NCBI GenBank assembly: GCA_003532195.1
Contig: DOFA01000249.1
Location: 1-10,560 of the forward strand
Direction of reading: 5' to 3'
Source: Clostridiales bacterium
GTDB lineage: Bacteria; Bacillota; Clostridia; Saccharofermentanales; UBA5734
DNA length: 10,560 nt
A program made the position numbers and the translations under genes. The notes under the pieces are model-generated. The model saw only the letters and a program-made list of their open reading frames with translations. It had not been told where the DNA came from and searched no databases. This document shows, piece by piece, positions 1 through 7,080 of this stretch; within the stretch, counting starts at the first letter, position 1; each line of letters begins with the position of its first letter.

Positions 1-1
1 G

Positions 2-1879
2 CAATCCTGGGTGAAAAACTTTGATACCGAAGCGGCCATTACCGGTAAAGAGACGGATTTGGCGGCCAGAATTGCCCGGGCGGAGTTGTCTCCAATCGGA
101 AAAATTCAAAAGTGCGCGATTGACCTGATTCGCCGGGAAGGCCGGCCGGGGGCTTATTACGCTCCGCTGGCCATCCTGATGGATTTTCACTGCGGCTGGA
201 ATCCGCCCCGCCATCTCTATACCGATCAGATTTACAAAGTCTGGGGAGATCTTCCCTACGAGGACGGTGACTACCAGGCGCATGCGCTCTTTTCCCTGAT
301 TTATCCGGGTTATGAGAACGCGGGTTTTTACCGGGATGAGCGCGGCTTCCTGACCGCTACCCCTTATGGCGATATCGCCGATGTGCTCCTGAGCGATACC
401 GCGCCGGAAATACTTCAGAATTACGAATTATGCGTTGTTCTGTCCTCGATTTCGCTTTCGCTGGAGATGCTGTCAGCGCTGAGGAGTTTCCTCCGGTCCG
501 GCGGTCACATCCTGCTTTTTGACGGTGAGCTGGCGCAGTCCCTGCTCGCCCAGTACGGACTGCCAGGACATAAGCCGGGAACCTGGCCGGCCGATGCCGG
601 ACGGATCACGCTTCTTTCCCGGGGAAACGGACTTGTCAGCTCCTGCGAGCCAGCCGGCAAGGATAACAAACCCAACGAGCCGATCGCCATGCCGCTCGAT
701 TTCTCCCCGGAAATAAAAGCGGCGATAGCGGCGGCGCTTGACGAACTGGCGCTGATACGGCCGAACAACCGTTCACTGCAATATTCCATCGCGTTGCGCC
801 GGCAGGGGAACGAGCTTTTATGCCTGGTCGCGAACAACAATGCGCGCGACATCATCTTCAGCTTTGAGCCTGCGGCTTGCCGGATTCAATCTTGCCGGGA
901 GATTCCCATCGATGACGCGGTTTCCGGAGAAGAGGGATATCTGCCGGATGTCCTGATTCCGGCAGTGACAAACCAAGCTGCGCCGGATCCTGTCGGTAAA
1001 GGCCAATACCGGATTGCCGCAGCCGATGTCCGGCTGTTTGCGCTGGACATATCCGGCAGCGAATTGGTGATCCGGGAACCTTATTTGCCAGCTGAACGCG
1101 ACCGGCGGCTGATGCTCCGGCTGCCGTCATCTGCCGGCAGTATCAGAGAATATCTGCTGGCTCATCCGACTTTGCAGCAGCACTTCGCCGGCCTGATGGT
1201 TGACGCGCGTTATATGGAAACGATCAGCGATGACCAGGCGGCTTATGAAGCGGCTTATATCCGACGCCAGGGCCTGCGCGTCATTGTCGACGCGGTCCAG
1301 CTCTGCAATCACTATCCGGACTATACCTTGTCCGCAAGCGTTGAAGGACGCCGGCTGGCGACAATTCGCCGCCTGGACAGGGCGCTCAGGATCGCGTCCC
1401 TTTACGGATGCAAAGATTTTATCCTATCTTTGACTCAGCAGGCCGAACAGAATCAAACCATGGAAGAACTCAGGGAAAGCACCGAGGCAACCCTGCGCGA
1501 CCTCAGCGCGCGGGCAGGGGAGAACGGAATCAAGATCCACCTTCTGCGAACTGCCGAGGTAATCAAGGCCGCCCCGCGTTGGGATGAATGGTCCGATGTC
1601 GTCAGTTTATCTGCGGAACCGGATGGGAATAACGATTATGCGGATGGAAATAACGGCAACATAACCGGCTTGTTGATATCGTCGCCTTTCGTCGACCGCT
1701 TTGGACAATTTTATCCGGTGCAAAAACCGGTCGCGGGATCCGCTTTGGCGAATCAGATTGCCGGACAAATAAAATCAATGCCGGTTGAGAATCTTGATTT
1801 TGTCGTTCTCGCAGCGGAATACCAAAACTGGGACGAGGTTTATGCCGACTGGCAGTGGTACAAGAGTATCGTAAAATAA
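2..1879 (+). CDS. Glycoside-hydrolase-like / sugar-isomerase-like multidomain protein, 5' end cut off by window edge
   Basis: The frame is open from base 2 to a TAA at 1877-1879, so the gene almost certainly begins left of the window; the GTG at 11 is just the first in-frame start-type codon and has no good ribosome site. Counting from that GTG (622 residues), residues 40-130 carry an aromatic, Gly/Pro-rich segment (GWNPPR, VWGDLPYEDGDY, PGYENAGFYRDERGF) of a kind I associate with uncharacterised glycosidase-like proteins of anaerobes. Residues 135-200 look like the amidotransferase-like fold of the beta-galactosidase trimerisation domain. Residues 260-350 look like a beta-sandwich. Residues 370-560 resemble a sugar-phosphate isomerase/epimerase TIM barrel, with alternating hydrophobic strands and YxAAYIRRQGLRV-type helices. 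A cytoplasmic role in carbohydrate breakdown is inferred; substrate and catalytic residues cannot be assigned. A HAD-family gene follows after 55 bases. The domain calls are by eye and moderately uncertain. Confidence 0.72.
   Translation, partial: QSWVKNFDTEAAITGKETDLAARIARAELSPIGKIQKCAIDLIRREGRPGAYYAPLAILMDFHCGWNPPRHLYTDQIYKVWGDLPYEDGDYQAHALFSLIYPGYENAGFYRDERGFLTATPYGDIADVLLSDTAPEILQNYELCVVLSSISLSLEMLSALRSFLRSGGHILLFDGELAQSLLAQYGLPGHKPGTWPADAGRITLLSRGNGLVSSCEPAGKDNKPNEPIAMPLDFSPEIKAAIAAALDELALIRPNNRSLQYSIALRRQGNELLCLVANNNARDIIFSFEPAACRIQSCREIPIDDAVSGEEGYLPDVLIPAVTNQAAPDPVGKGQYRIAAADVRLFALDISGSELVIREPYLPAERDRRLMLRLPSSAGSIREYLLAHPTLQQHFAGLMVDARYMETISDDQAAYEAAYIRRQGLRVIVDAVQLCNHYPDYTLSASVEGRRLATIRRLDRALRIASLYGCKDFILSLTQQAEQNQTMEELRESTEATLRDLSARAGENGIKIHLLRTAEVIKAAPRWDEWSDVVSLSAEPDGNNDYADGNNGNITGLLISSPFVDRFGQFYPVQKPVAGSALANQIAGQIKSMPVENLDFVVLAAEYQNWDEVYADWQWYKSIVK
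1621..1654 (+). repeat. 21-nt-period direct repeat inside the first gene
   Basis: A 13-base unit at 1621-1633 recurs at 1642-1654 with one mismatch, a spacing of exactly seven codons. It encodes DGNNDYA followed by DGNNGNI. Being in frame, it adds a short Asp/Gly/Asn-rich loop to the C-terminal domain. It looks like a small in-frame duplication. Confidence 0.6.
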
Positions 1880-1896
1880 ACTACTTCGAATATAAT
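1868..1896 (+). promoter_or_regulatory. Possible weak promoter for the HAD gene
   Basis: A perfect -10 hexamer TATAAT lies at 1891-1896, about 39 bases upstream of the HAD start codon, in an AT-rich gap. The matching -35 position (1868-1873, ATCGTA) is poor and there is no extended -10 TG. It could let the HAD gene be transcribed apart from the gene before it, or may be chance in AT-rich DNA. Confidence 0.25.
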
Positions 1897-1934
1897 CAAT
1901 AAAACAGGATTGAACGATAATAGGTGAGGTTACT

Positions 1935-2720
1935 ATGCACGGCAACAACCAAGCGTTACTCAATCTCAAGAAAGATTTCCCTGACCTGACCCGGCCGCAG
2001 ATGATCGTCTTCGATTACGGCGGCACTTTGCTTTATGAGCCAAACTGGGATCCGCGGCGCGGCAACGAAGCTTTATTCAAGCATATTAAGACCAATAAGA
2101 ATAACCTCTCGCCGGAAGAACTTCACGATTTTTCACAGCAGCTGTTCGCCCAGCTGAGCCAGGTGCGCAGCCTGAATTATGAGATCCATGAATGGCAATT
2201 CCAGAAACTTTTATACGAATACCTGGAGATCGAACTGGCGCTGACGCCACCGGAGACGGAAAAGGTATTCTGGGATCATACTTCCGCCGGCGCGGTCATG
2301 CCCGGCGCCGACCGGATGATCGACTTTATCAACCGGCAAGGTATCCGCAGCGGCGTCATCAGCAACATCAGTTTTTCCGGCCAGGCGCTGGCGGAGCGGA
2401 TCAACCGTTTGCTGCCGAACAACCGGTTTGAGTTTATCCTCGCCTCCAGTGAATACGGAATCCGCAAACCGAATCGCCTGCTGTTTGATCTGGCGCCAAA
2501 AAAGGCCGGACTTGATCCATCGGCCCTGTGGTTCAGCGGCGACAACCAGCACGCGGATATCGCCGGTGCGGCGTCGGCCGGTATTTTCCCCGTGTGGTAC
2601 CGGGACCGCTCGGTCGATGATCCGTTTATGCTCAAAGATTCAGCGGGCGCGCCGCCCTGTGCGCATCTGGATATTTTCCATTGGGATGAGCTGGTCGAAA
2701 TTCTGGAAAACTTATCATAG
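1935..2720 (+). CDS. HAD-superfamily hydrolase (phosphatase-like)
   Basis: This is a 261-residue cytoplasmic protein with the four HAD motifs in order: motif I FDYGGTL with nucleophile Asp27; an alpha-helical cap at about residues 40-125; motif II GVISNIS near 137-143; the motif III lysine in GIRKPN; and motif IV GDNQHADIAGA. The family forms an aspartyl-phosphate intermediate and hydrolyses phosphate esters or, less often, halogenated acids. The usual second Asp of motif I (DxD) is Gly29 here, a pattern also found in YihX-like sugar-phosphate phosphatases (DLGNV), so activity is still plausible. The ATG at 1935 follows an AGGTGAGG ribosome site. The gene sits 55 bases after the preceding sugar-metabolism gene and is probably co-transcribed, which suggests a sugar phosphate as substrate (inference). 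It converges on the PASTA gene with only 38 bases between stop codons. Confidence 0.88.
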   Translation: MHGNNQALLNLKKDFPDLTRPQMIVFDYGGTLLYEPNWDPRRGNEALFKHIKTNKNNLSPEELHDFSQQLFAQLSQVRSLNYEIHEWQFQKLLYEYLEIELALTPPETEKVFWDHTSAGAVMPGADRMIDFINRQGIRSGVISNISFSGQALAERINRLLPNNRFEFILASSEYGIRKPNRLLFDLAPKKAGLDPSALWFSGDNQHADIAGAASAGIFPVWYRDRSVDDPFMLKDSAGAPPCAHLDIFHWDELVEILENLS

Positions 2721-2758
2721 ACAGGCAGAACTGGAGTAAATCAGGCGAACCCTGTCGT

Positions 2759-3910
2759 TTATCCTGCGCTTGCCTGGGTTTCCGAGGTTGCCGGCACCGT
2801 CTCCGAGGCTGCCGGGGCCGTCTCTGAGGGCGCCGTAGTCAGCTCCGGTGCCGGTTCGGTTGCGGGCGGTTCGGTTACCGCGGGTGTCGTCTCTTCAGCG
2901 AGCGGTTCTTGAATATGAATCCAGAAGCTATGGGTATTATAGATCAGCGTGCCGGGTGCAAACAGCTGCTCATAACAGCAGCCGTCGGCGGCATCGCGAT
3001 CGGTGTGCAGATAGACGACTTCGACCGACCGGTACCCGGCCGCTTCCAGCGTTGCCCTGGCTTCCTCAGCCGTCAGCCCGACGACATCGGGCATGGCAAT
3101 GGAATAGCGTCCGTTCTCACGGATATCGGCGGCGATGGCGTTAATATCGAAATCAGTATCGTCGGGGTCCCAGATAACCGATTCATAGGAGATTTCCCTG
3201 GGCGCCTGGACTGACGCCATGATGGCGGCATCGGTATTGAAGGTTGAGCCGGCTTCAATATCCTGGTAATAAATCGTGCCCACGGGCAGATCGCTGTCGG
3301 AATTATGATAGTACGCGAACCGGATCAGGAAGCCCAGGTCAGTCATGTACTGGTAGGCTGCGCGCGCTTCCATGCCGACAAGATTCGGAACGACCTTCAT
3401 TTGCCGCGTGCCGTCGCGCATCATGGCGATCTGCTCGTCGCTGTAGAGATCGGCCAGATCGTCCCAATACCAGGAAAAGCGCGACATATCGACGCCCTTG
3501 TTATAATAGGCCAGCGTACTCATCATAGCTTCATACTCTTCCGGGGTCTTACACTGGAAAAGCTTCTCTTCAAAATCGGCAATCTCGCCGTAAGTCATGG
3601 GCACAATCTGGCCGTCAATCCGCATGGCGGCGACCGAACCGGCCGGAGTATCCGGATCGGCGGCGGTTTCAGAAGATTCTGCAGCAGTCGGCGCGATCAC
3701 CTGAATGTCGTCTTCCGGTTTGGCGCTGGCATCGGCCAGGGCAGCTTCGGCTGAGAGAAAGTCACTTTGGGCGATCACGCCGGCAGTCGTTTCGGCTGCG
3801 GCCGGAACAGCTTCACCGGACAATCCCCGGACGCTGAAGATCGCCACCGCAAGAACAGCCAGTCCAAATCCAACCAATCTGAATATATTAGAAGACAACC
3901 GCTTTTTCAT
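2759..3910 (-). CDS. Membrane-anchored or secreted protein with two PASTA domains
   Basis: This is a 383-residue extracytoplasmic protein. Residues 2-5 are basic (KKR) and about 10-27 form one hydrophobic stretch, a signal peptide or N-terminal anchor. An acidic, Ala-rich linker follows (about 35-90), then a helical, aromatic-rich region (about 97-165) that I do not recognise. Two PASTA domains are visible: about 172-237 starting VVPNLVGM, and about 272-336 starting MPDVVGLT and followed by a typical EEARATLEAAGY helix. In PknB/Stk kinases and some penicillin-binding proteins, PASTA domains bind peptidoglycan or muropeptides. No kinase or transpeptidase domain is attached here. The last 45 residues are Thr/Pro/Ser/Glu-rich with no LPxTG sorting signal. 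The start has a GGGGAGG ribosome site, and a promoter lies upstream. A cell-envelope role is inferred; the exact function is unknown. Confidence 0.85.
   Translation of the reverse strand: MKKRLSSNIFRLVGFGLAVLAVAIFSVRGLSGEAVPAAAETTAGVIAQSDFLSAEAALADASAKPEDDIQVIAPTAAESSETAADPDTPAGSVAAMRIDGQIVPMTYGEIADFEEKLFQCKTPEEYEAMMSTLAYYNKGVDMSRFSWYWDDLADLYSDEQIAMMRDGTRQMKVVPNLVGMEARAAYQYMTDLGFLIRFAYYHNSDSDLPVGTIYYQDIEAGSTFNTDAAIMASVQAPREISYESVIWDPDDTDFDINAIAADIRENGRYSIAMPDVVGLTAEEARATLEAAGYRSVEVVYLHTDRDAADGCCYEQLFAPGTLIYNTHSFWIHIQEPLAEETTPAVTEPPATEPAPELTTAPSETAPAASETVPATSETQASAG
2778..2840 (-). repeat. Three imperfect 21-bp tandem repeats encoding the PASTA protein tail
   Basis: Units at 2778-2798, 2799-2819 and 2820-2840 share a GTCTCCGAGG(C/T)TGCCGG-type core on the + strand; the third is the most diverged. 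On the coding strand they specify SETAPAA, SETVPAT and similar seven-residue units at the C terminus. The unit is a whole number of codons, so copy number can change without a frameshift. Confidence 0.7.
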
Positions 3911-3942
3911 GATGCCTCCCCGGCTATAATCTGACTATCTGT

Positions 3943-3972
3943 ATTTTAAGCCCGGTGGCCGGTTGGCGTCAA
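3943..3972 (-). promoter_or_regulatory. Sigma-A/70-type promoter for the PASTA gene
   Basis: Read on the - strand, a -35 TTGACG (3967-3972) is followed by an 18-base spacer and a -10 TAAAAT (3943-3948), five of six matches to consensus. It lies about 33 bases ahead of the start codon at 3910, in the gap after the glycyl radical enzyme stop. It implies the PASTA gene can be expressed independently of that enzyme. Confidence 0.55.
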
Positions 3973-3995
3973 TCGAAATGATGCGAGGTTGTTGT

Positions 3996-6128
3996 TTAAT
4001 GCGAAGTCCTGGCGATGATCATGTCCTGCCATTCTTCACTCAACGTAACAAACCGGGCTGACCAGCCGGCGACGCGAACAGAGAGGTTCCAGTATTTTTC
4101 TGGATGCTTTTTCGCCTCCAACAGGACGGCGTTGTCGATCACATCGACCTGCATGAAAAAGCCGCCCAGGATAACGAAACTCCGGAGCAGCGACTGCAGC
4201 GCCGCAATTCCGGACTCGCCCTTGACGGCAGCCGGCATCAGCTTGATATCCAGCGCGGTGCCGCAGGTCAGCCGCCTCAGATCGAGTGAACAATGAGATT
4301 TAATGACCGCGGTTGCGCCGTATTTATCGCTTCCCGGCGACGGGCTGAGGTTGTTCGCCAGGATCTCGCCGTTGAAATGTCCGTCCGCCGTAGCGCCGTT
4401 TTGCCAGCGCCATTCGATCTGCCGGCCGAAGGTGCTGACGCCTGCCGGACGCAAAACGCCGTTTCGGCATTTTACCTGCGCGACAAAATCGAGATAATCC
4501 TGCAGCAGCCGGCGCGCCATAGCATCGGCTTCCGGATTGTCATTACCGAAATATTCGATCGAATTGGCGATATGCCGCCGCAGATCTTCCGCGCCCTCCC
4601 AGTTTTTCCGGAGCAGGACGACCAGTTCCTGCAGTTTGATTAATTGCTCTTCATAAACAAACTTTTTAATCGCCAGCAGGGAATTAGCGGTGTCCGGCAG
4701 CAAACCGGCATGCGGAGAGATGGAGATGTATTTAGGGCCTCTGTTATAGTAATCCCGGGCGTTTTCAATGCAACCTTCGGTAAAAAGCGAAATGATCGGC
4801 GACGGATGCGATTGGCTGTCGATCCGGTCGGCGGCAAGATGCAGATCAGCAACGACGGCGCCAAGTTCGGTCAGGTAAGCCTGGTAAAGGCTTGCAAAAG
4901 TCGGGTAATCGACTGCCTGATTCGGATCATTGATCTTGAGCACTCCGTTCTGCAAAAGGGCCAGCATGTTGAAGGGCATATAGATAAAGCGGGTTTTACC
5001 AGGGATTTGGATCTCCCAGCAGCCGTCGTTGGCAAATTGACGGGCCTCCCGCAACTCGTAACCGAAATCAACCAGGCTTTGGATGATCAGGTTTTCATTA
5101 TAGACCGCGACGATCCCGCCGCCGTGCGCTTCCGCTTCCGCCACCCGCCGCAGAAGGCTGGCCGGCGTATTCTGGCTGATCCGCACCGCTACCGGAAAAT
5201 CGCTGATGCCCAGTTCCTCAACGATATCCAGCACCAGGCCGGTGACCTCGTTGGTCACATCCAGCCCGTTTTTGTCAACTCCGGACAGGACAATATTCTG
5301 GTAATGCTGCGCATCGCCGGAAACGCTGCTTTCCCCGGTGATCCATTCGCAGCCTTTGATCCAGAAATGGGCCACCAGATCGCGGGCTTGATCGATCGTG
5401 ATGATGCCTTTGTCCAGATCACTCTTGAGATATCCGCCCAACATCTCGTCGAATCTGCCGATCCCGGGCCAATTGCCGCATAACCGGTGAAAGGCAAATA
5501 GAAACCATAAGGATTGTATGGCCTGGCGGAATGTCGCGGGAGGATTTTCTGGAACATCTTTCAGATTTTCGTAAAGATCGGTATATGCTTTTTGCTCTTC
5601 CGGCCCGGACTGCCGGATCAGGTCCTGTAGCAGATCCAGATAGCGGCGATGCCAGATCACCAACGCGTCGAGGCACTGTAGCAGGCCCTCAAGAAAGTCC
5701 CTGCCGGCAGCATCCAGGTCGCCGCCGGTTAACCGGTCGCAGATTTGCCTGCGCAAGGCGCCGCAGCCTGTTTTGAGAACTTTGGCAAATCCCGGCGTGA
5801 CATGGCTGGTGCTTTGGAAAACCGGTTTCCCCCGGTAACAGGCCGGCACGACATGGCTCCGGCTGCTGTCAAGCGTGGCGGCGCCCACAAGCTTTTCCCC
5901 AGGTACGATCCGCAAAGGTGCGTTTTCAGCAATTGCCATGACGGCAAAGGCGTATTTCCTGACGTCGGTTCCATTCTCAGGAAATTCCAGGCTGTCCAGG
6001 TTGATCGAAGGCGTCGAATGCATCATCCTGCCAAACTCGCCGGCCAGTGCCCGAACTGCCAAATCTCTTGTTCTTTCCGGTAGACGAACCGGCCGGATGC
6101 CCTGAACTGAATAAAATGTGCCTTCCAC
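3996..6128 (-). CDS. Glycyl radical enzyme of the pyruvate formate-lyase superfamily, substrate unknown
   Basis: The 710-residue protein (from the GTG at 6128) has the hallmarks of an oxygen-sensitive glycyl radical enzyme. The thiyl cysteine loop NDGCWE places Cys370 and acid/base Glu372, and the C-terminal radical loop RVAGWSARFV places Gly688, followed by the usual helix DMIIARTSH. Other family stretches are PPATFRQAIQSLWF near 196-210 and VSGDAQHYQNIVLSG near 269-283. Such enzymes cleave or eliminate C-C, C-O or C-N bonds after a radical-SAM activase abstracts a hydrogen from the glycine; no activase gene is in this window. I cannot match it to pyruvate formate-lyase, glycerol/diol dehydratase, choline lyase or arylacetate decarboxylase. 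A frame extends to an ATG at 6188 (730 residues), but only the GTG has a ribosome site. A divergent AraC-type gene is the likely regulator. Confidence 0.85.
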   Translation of the reverse strand: MEGTFYSVQGIRPVRLPERTRDLAVRALAGEFGRMMHSTPSINLDSLEFPENGTDVRKYAFAVMAIAENAPLRIVPGEKLVGAATLDSSRSHVVPACYRGKPVFQSTSHVTPGFAKVLKTGCGALRRQICDRLTGGDLDAAGRDFLEGLLQCLDALVIWHRRYLDLLQDLIRQSGPEEQKAYTDLYENLKDVPENPPATFRQAIQSLWFLFAFHRLCGNWPGIGRFDEMLGGYLKSDLDKGIITIDQARDLVAHFWIKGCEWITGESSVSGDAQHYQNIVLSGVDKNGLDVTNEVTGLVLDIVEELGISDFPVAVRISQNTPASLLRRVAEAEAHGGGIVAVYNENLIIQSLVDFGYELREARQFANDGCWEIQIPGKTRFIYMPFNMLALLQNGVLKINDPNQAVDYPTFASLYQAYLTELGAVVADLHLAADRIDSQSHPSPIISLFTEGCIENARDYYNRGPKYISISPHAGLLPDTANSLLAIKKFVYEEQLIKLQELVVLLRKNWEGAEDLRRHIANSIEYFGNDNPEADAMARRLLQDYLDFVAQVKCRNGVLRPAGVSTFGRQIEWRWQNGATADGHFNGEILANNLSPSPGSDKYGATAVIKSHCSLDLRRLTCGTALDIKLMPAAVKGESGIAALQSLLRSFVILGGFFMQVDVIDNAVLLEAKKHPEKYWNLSVRVAGWSARFVTLSEEWQDMIIARTSH

Positions 6129-6129
6129 A

Positions 6130-6158
6130 TTGACCACCTCAACCACAGGGTATATGAT
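6130..6158 (+). promoter_or_regulatory. Promoter of the AraC-family regulator gene
   Basis: TTGACC (6130-6135) and TATGAT (6153-6158) are separated by exactly 17 bases, a good sigma-A/70 match. Transcription would begin near 6165, giving a leader of about 68 bases before the ATG at 6233. The -35 element overlaps the ribosome site of the divergent glycyl radical enzyme gene. Confidence 0.6.
6134..6140 (-). promoter_or_regulatory. Ribosome binding site that favours the GTG start of the glycyl radical enzyme
   Basis: On the - strand GAGGTGG (core GAGG at 6137-6140) sits eight bases before the GTG at 6128. The in-frame ATGs at 6188 and 6176 have no purine-rich site at the right distance. The choice also leaves about 100 bases of non-coding DNA between the divergent genes, enough for promoters. 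Confidence 0.5.
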
Positions 6159-6232
6159 CAGCTCAAATAATGCCATAGAGTCATGCAATATAAATATGTA
6201 TGATCTTGCTATTGTTGAAGGAGGATGCGAAC

Positions 6233-7045
6233 ATGAACCAGATGGAACCGCTCAGCCTGAACATCTGCCTTTCTGGCGGCGGCCTGGTCAACGTCGAGGG
6301 CTTGACCCACACCAAAACGCTGCCATTCCTGTCCATTGCGCAGAGCCAGACCGGCTCTTATGAGATTTCCATCAATGACGGCCCCCTCTGTGCGACAGGT
6401 GAGGGCGGCTGTTTCATCGCTCCTGCCGATGTGAAACAGACCATCGTTCATCACTTGCCGGCAGGCGGCGAACCGATGAAGATCCGCTGGATGTTCCTGA
6501 GCATTACCGACAGCAAACTGGCCAGTATTGATCAGTATCTCAGTTTCCCGCTCATTGTTTCGCCGGAAGCTGCGGCCAATATTGGGAAGTTGATAGATGA
6601 ATTTGAAAAAGTCGCGGATTTTGCCAGCCTTGGGGCTAATGTCAGTAAACACCGCATCGGATTCAGCCTGTTTGAGGAATTGCTCAAACTGTCAGGCAAT
6701 GCCGAAGTAAATTTACCGCCTGAATTGCACGCCGTATTCGATTATATGGAACAGAAAATCAGAACGACGGTGTCGAACCGGGAACTGGCCTGTCTCACCG
6801 GCTTGTCTGAATCCCGGTTCTGCCACTATTTTAAAGAAAAGACAGGCCAGTCGCCGAATCGCTATTTTCTGCAGAAAAAACTGAAGGCTGCCGGCTCTTT
6901 ATTAACCACCAGCCGTGATTCGATCGCGGAAATATCGGCAGTCCTGGGATTTTACGACCAGTTCCATTTCAGCCGGCTATTCAAAGCCCAATACGGAATC
7001 AGCCCCCTCAAATACAGGAAATATTTTGGCAACCAGGTCCTGTAG
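6233..7045 (+). CDS. AraC/XylS-family transcriptional regulator
   Basis: This 270-residue regulator has a cupin-like effector-binding N terminus (about residues 12-95, including a GSYEISINDG strand pair) and a C-terminal AraC DNA-binding domain (about 165-266). The first helix-turn-helix is SNRELACLTGLSESRFCHYF. The second is DSIAEISAVLGFYDQFHFSRLF, followed by the diagnostic YGISPLKYRKYF. The ATG at 6233 is chosen because AAGGAGG (6218-6224) sits eight bases upstream; an in-frame ATG at 6200 would add 11 residues and has no such site. The gene diverges from the glycyl radical enzyme, the usual arrangement for a local regulator. I infer that it activates the enzyme gene in response to the enzyme's substrate or a related small molecule, possibly with autoregulation. 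Confidence 0.92.
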   Translation: MNQMEPLSLNICLSGGGLVNVEGLTHTKTLPFLSIAQSQTGSYEISINDGPLCATGEGGCFIAPADVKQTIVHHLPAGGEPMKIRWMFLSITDSKLASIDQYLSFPLIVSPEAAANIGKLIDEFEKVADFASLGANVSKHRIGFSLFEELLKLSGNAEVNLPPELHAVFDYMEQKIRTTVSNRELACLTGLSESRFCHYFKEKTGQSPNRYFLQKKLKAAGSLLTTSRDSIAEISAVLGFYDQFHFSRLFKAQYGISPLKYRKYFGNQVL

Positions 7046-7053
7046 CCACTTAT

Positions 7054-7080
7054 CGATGGCTGCAGGCCAGCTTACCATCG
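7054..7080. repeat. Inverted repeat between convergent genes
   Basis: CGATGG (7054-7059) pairs with CCATCG (7075-7080) around a 15-base, partly self-complementary loop. It lies between the AraC-family stop and the last codons of the alkyltransferase-like gene. There is no T tract on either strand, so a role as terminator is weakly supported. Confidence 0.3.

Noticed and set aside
2720..2776. GACAGG/CCTGTC and CAGGCA/TGCCTG pairs between the HAD and PASTA genes as a bidirectional terminator
   Set aside because: The arms are six bases with loops of 25 and 43 bases, the sequence runs into coding DNA and no T tract follows.
4644..5483. A 279-codon open frame on the + strand inside the glycyl radical enzyme gene
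   Set aside because: It is antisense to a region with conserved family motifs, including the thiyl cysteine loop. It has no ribosome site and no protein-like domain pattern.
6129..6188. N-terminal extension of the glycyl radical enzyme to the ATG at 6188
   Set aside because: The extra 20 residues are hydrophobic and unlike the family, neither in-frame ATG has a ribosome site, and the extension would overlap the whole AraC-type promoter. It is not excluded, only less likely than the GTG at 6128.
6200..6232. Earlier in-frame ATG for the AraC-family gene
   Set aside because: It adds 11 residues that include the ribosome site of the better start at 6233.
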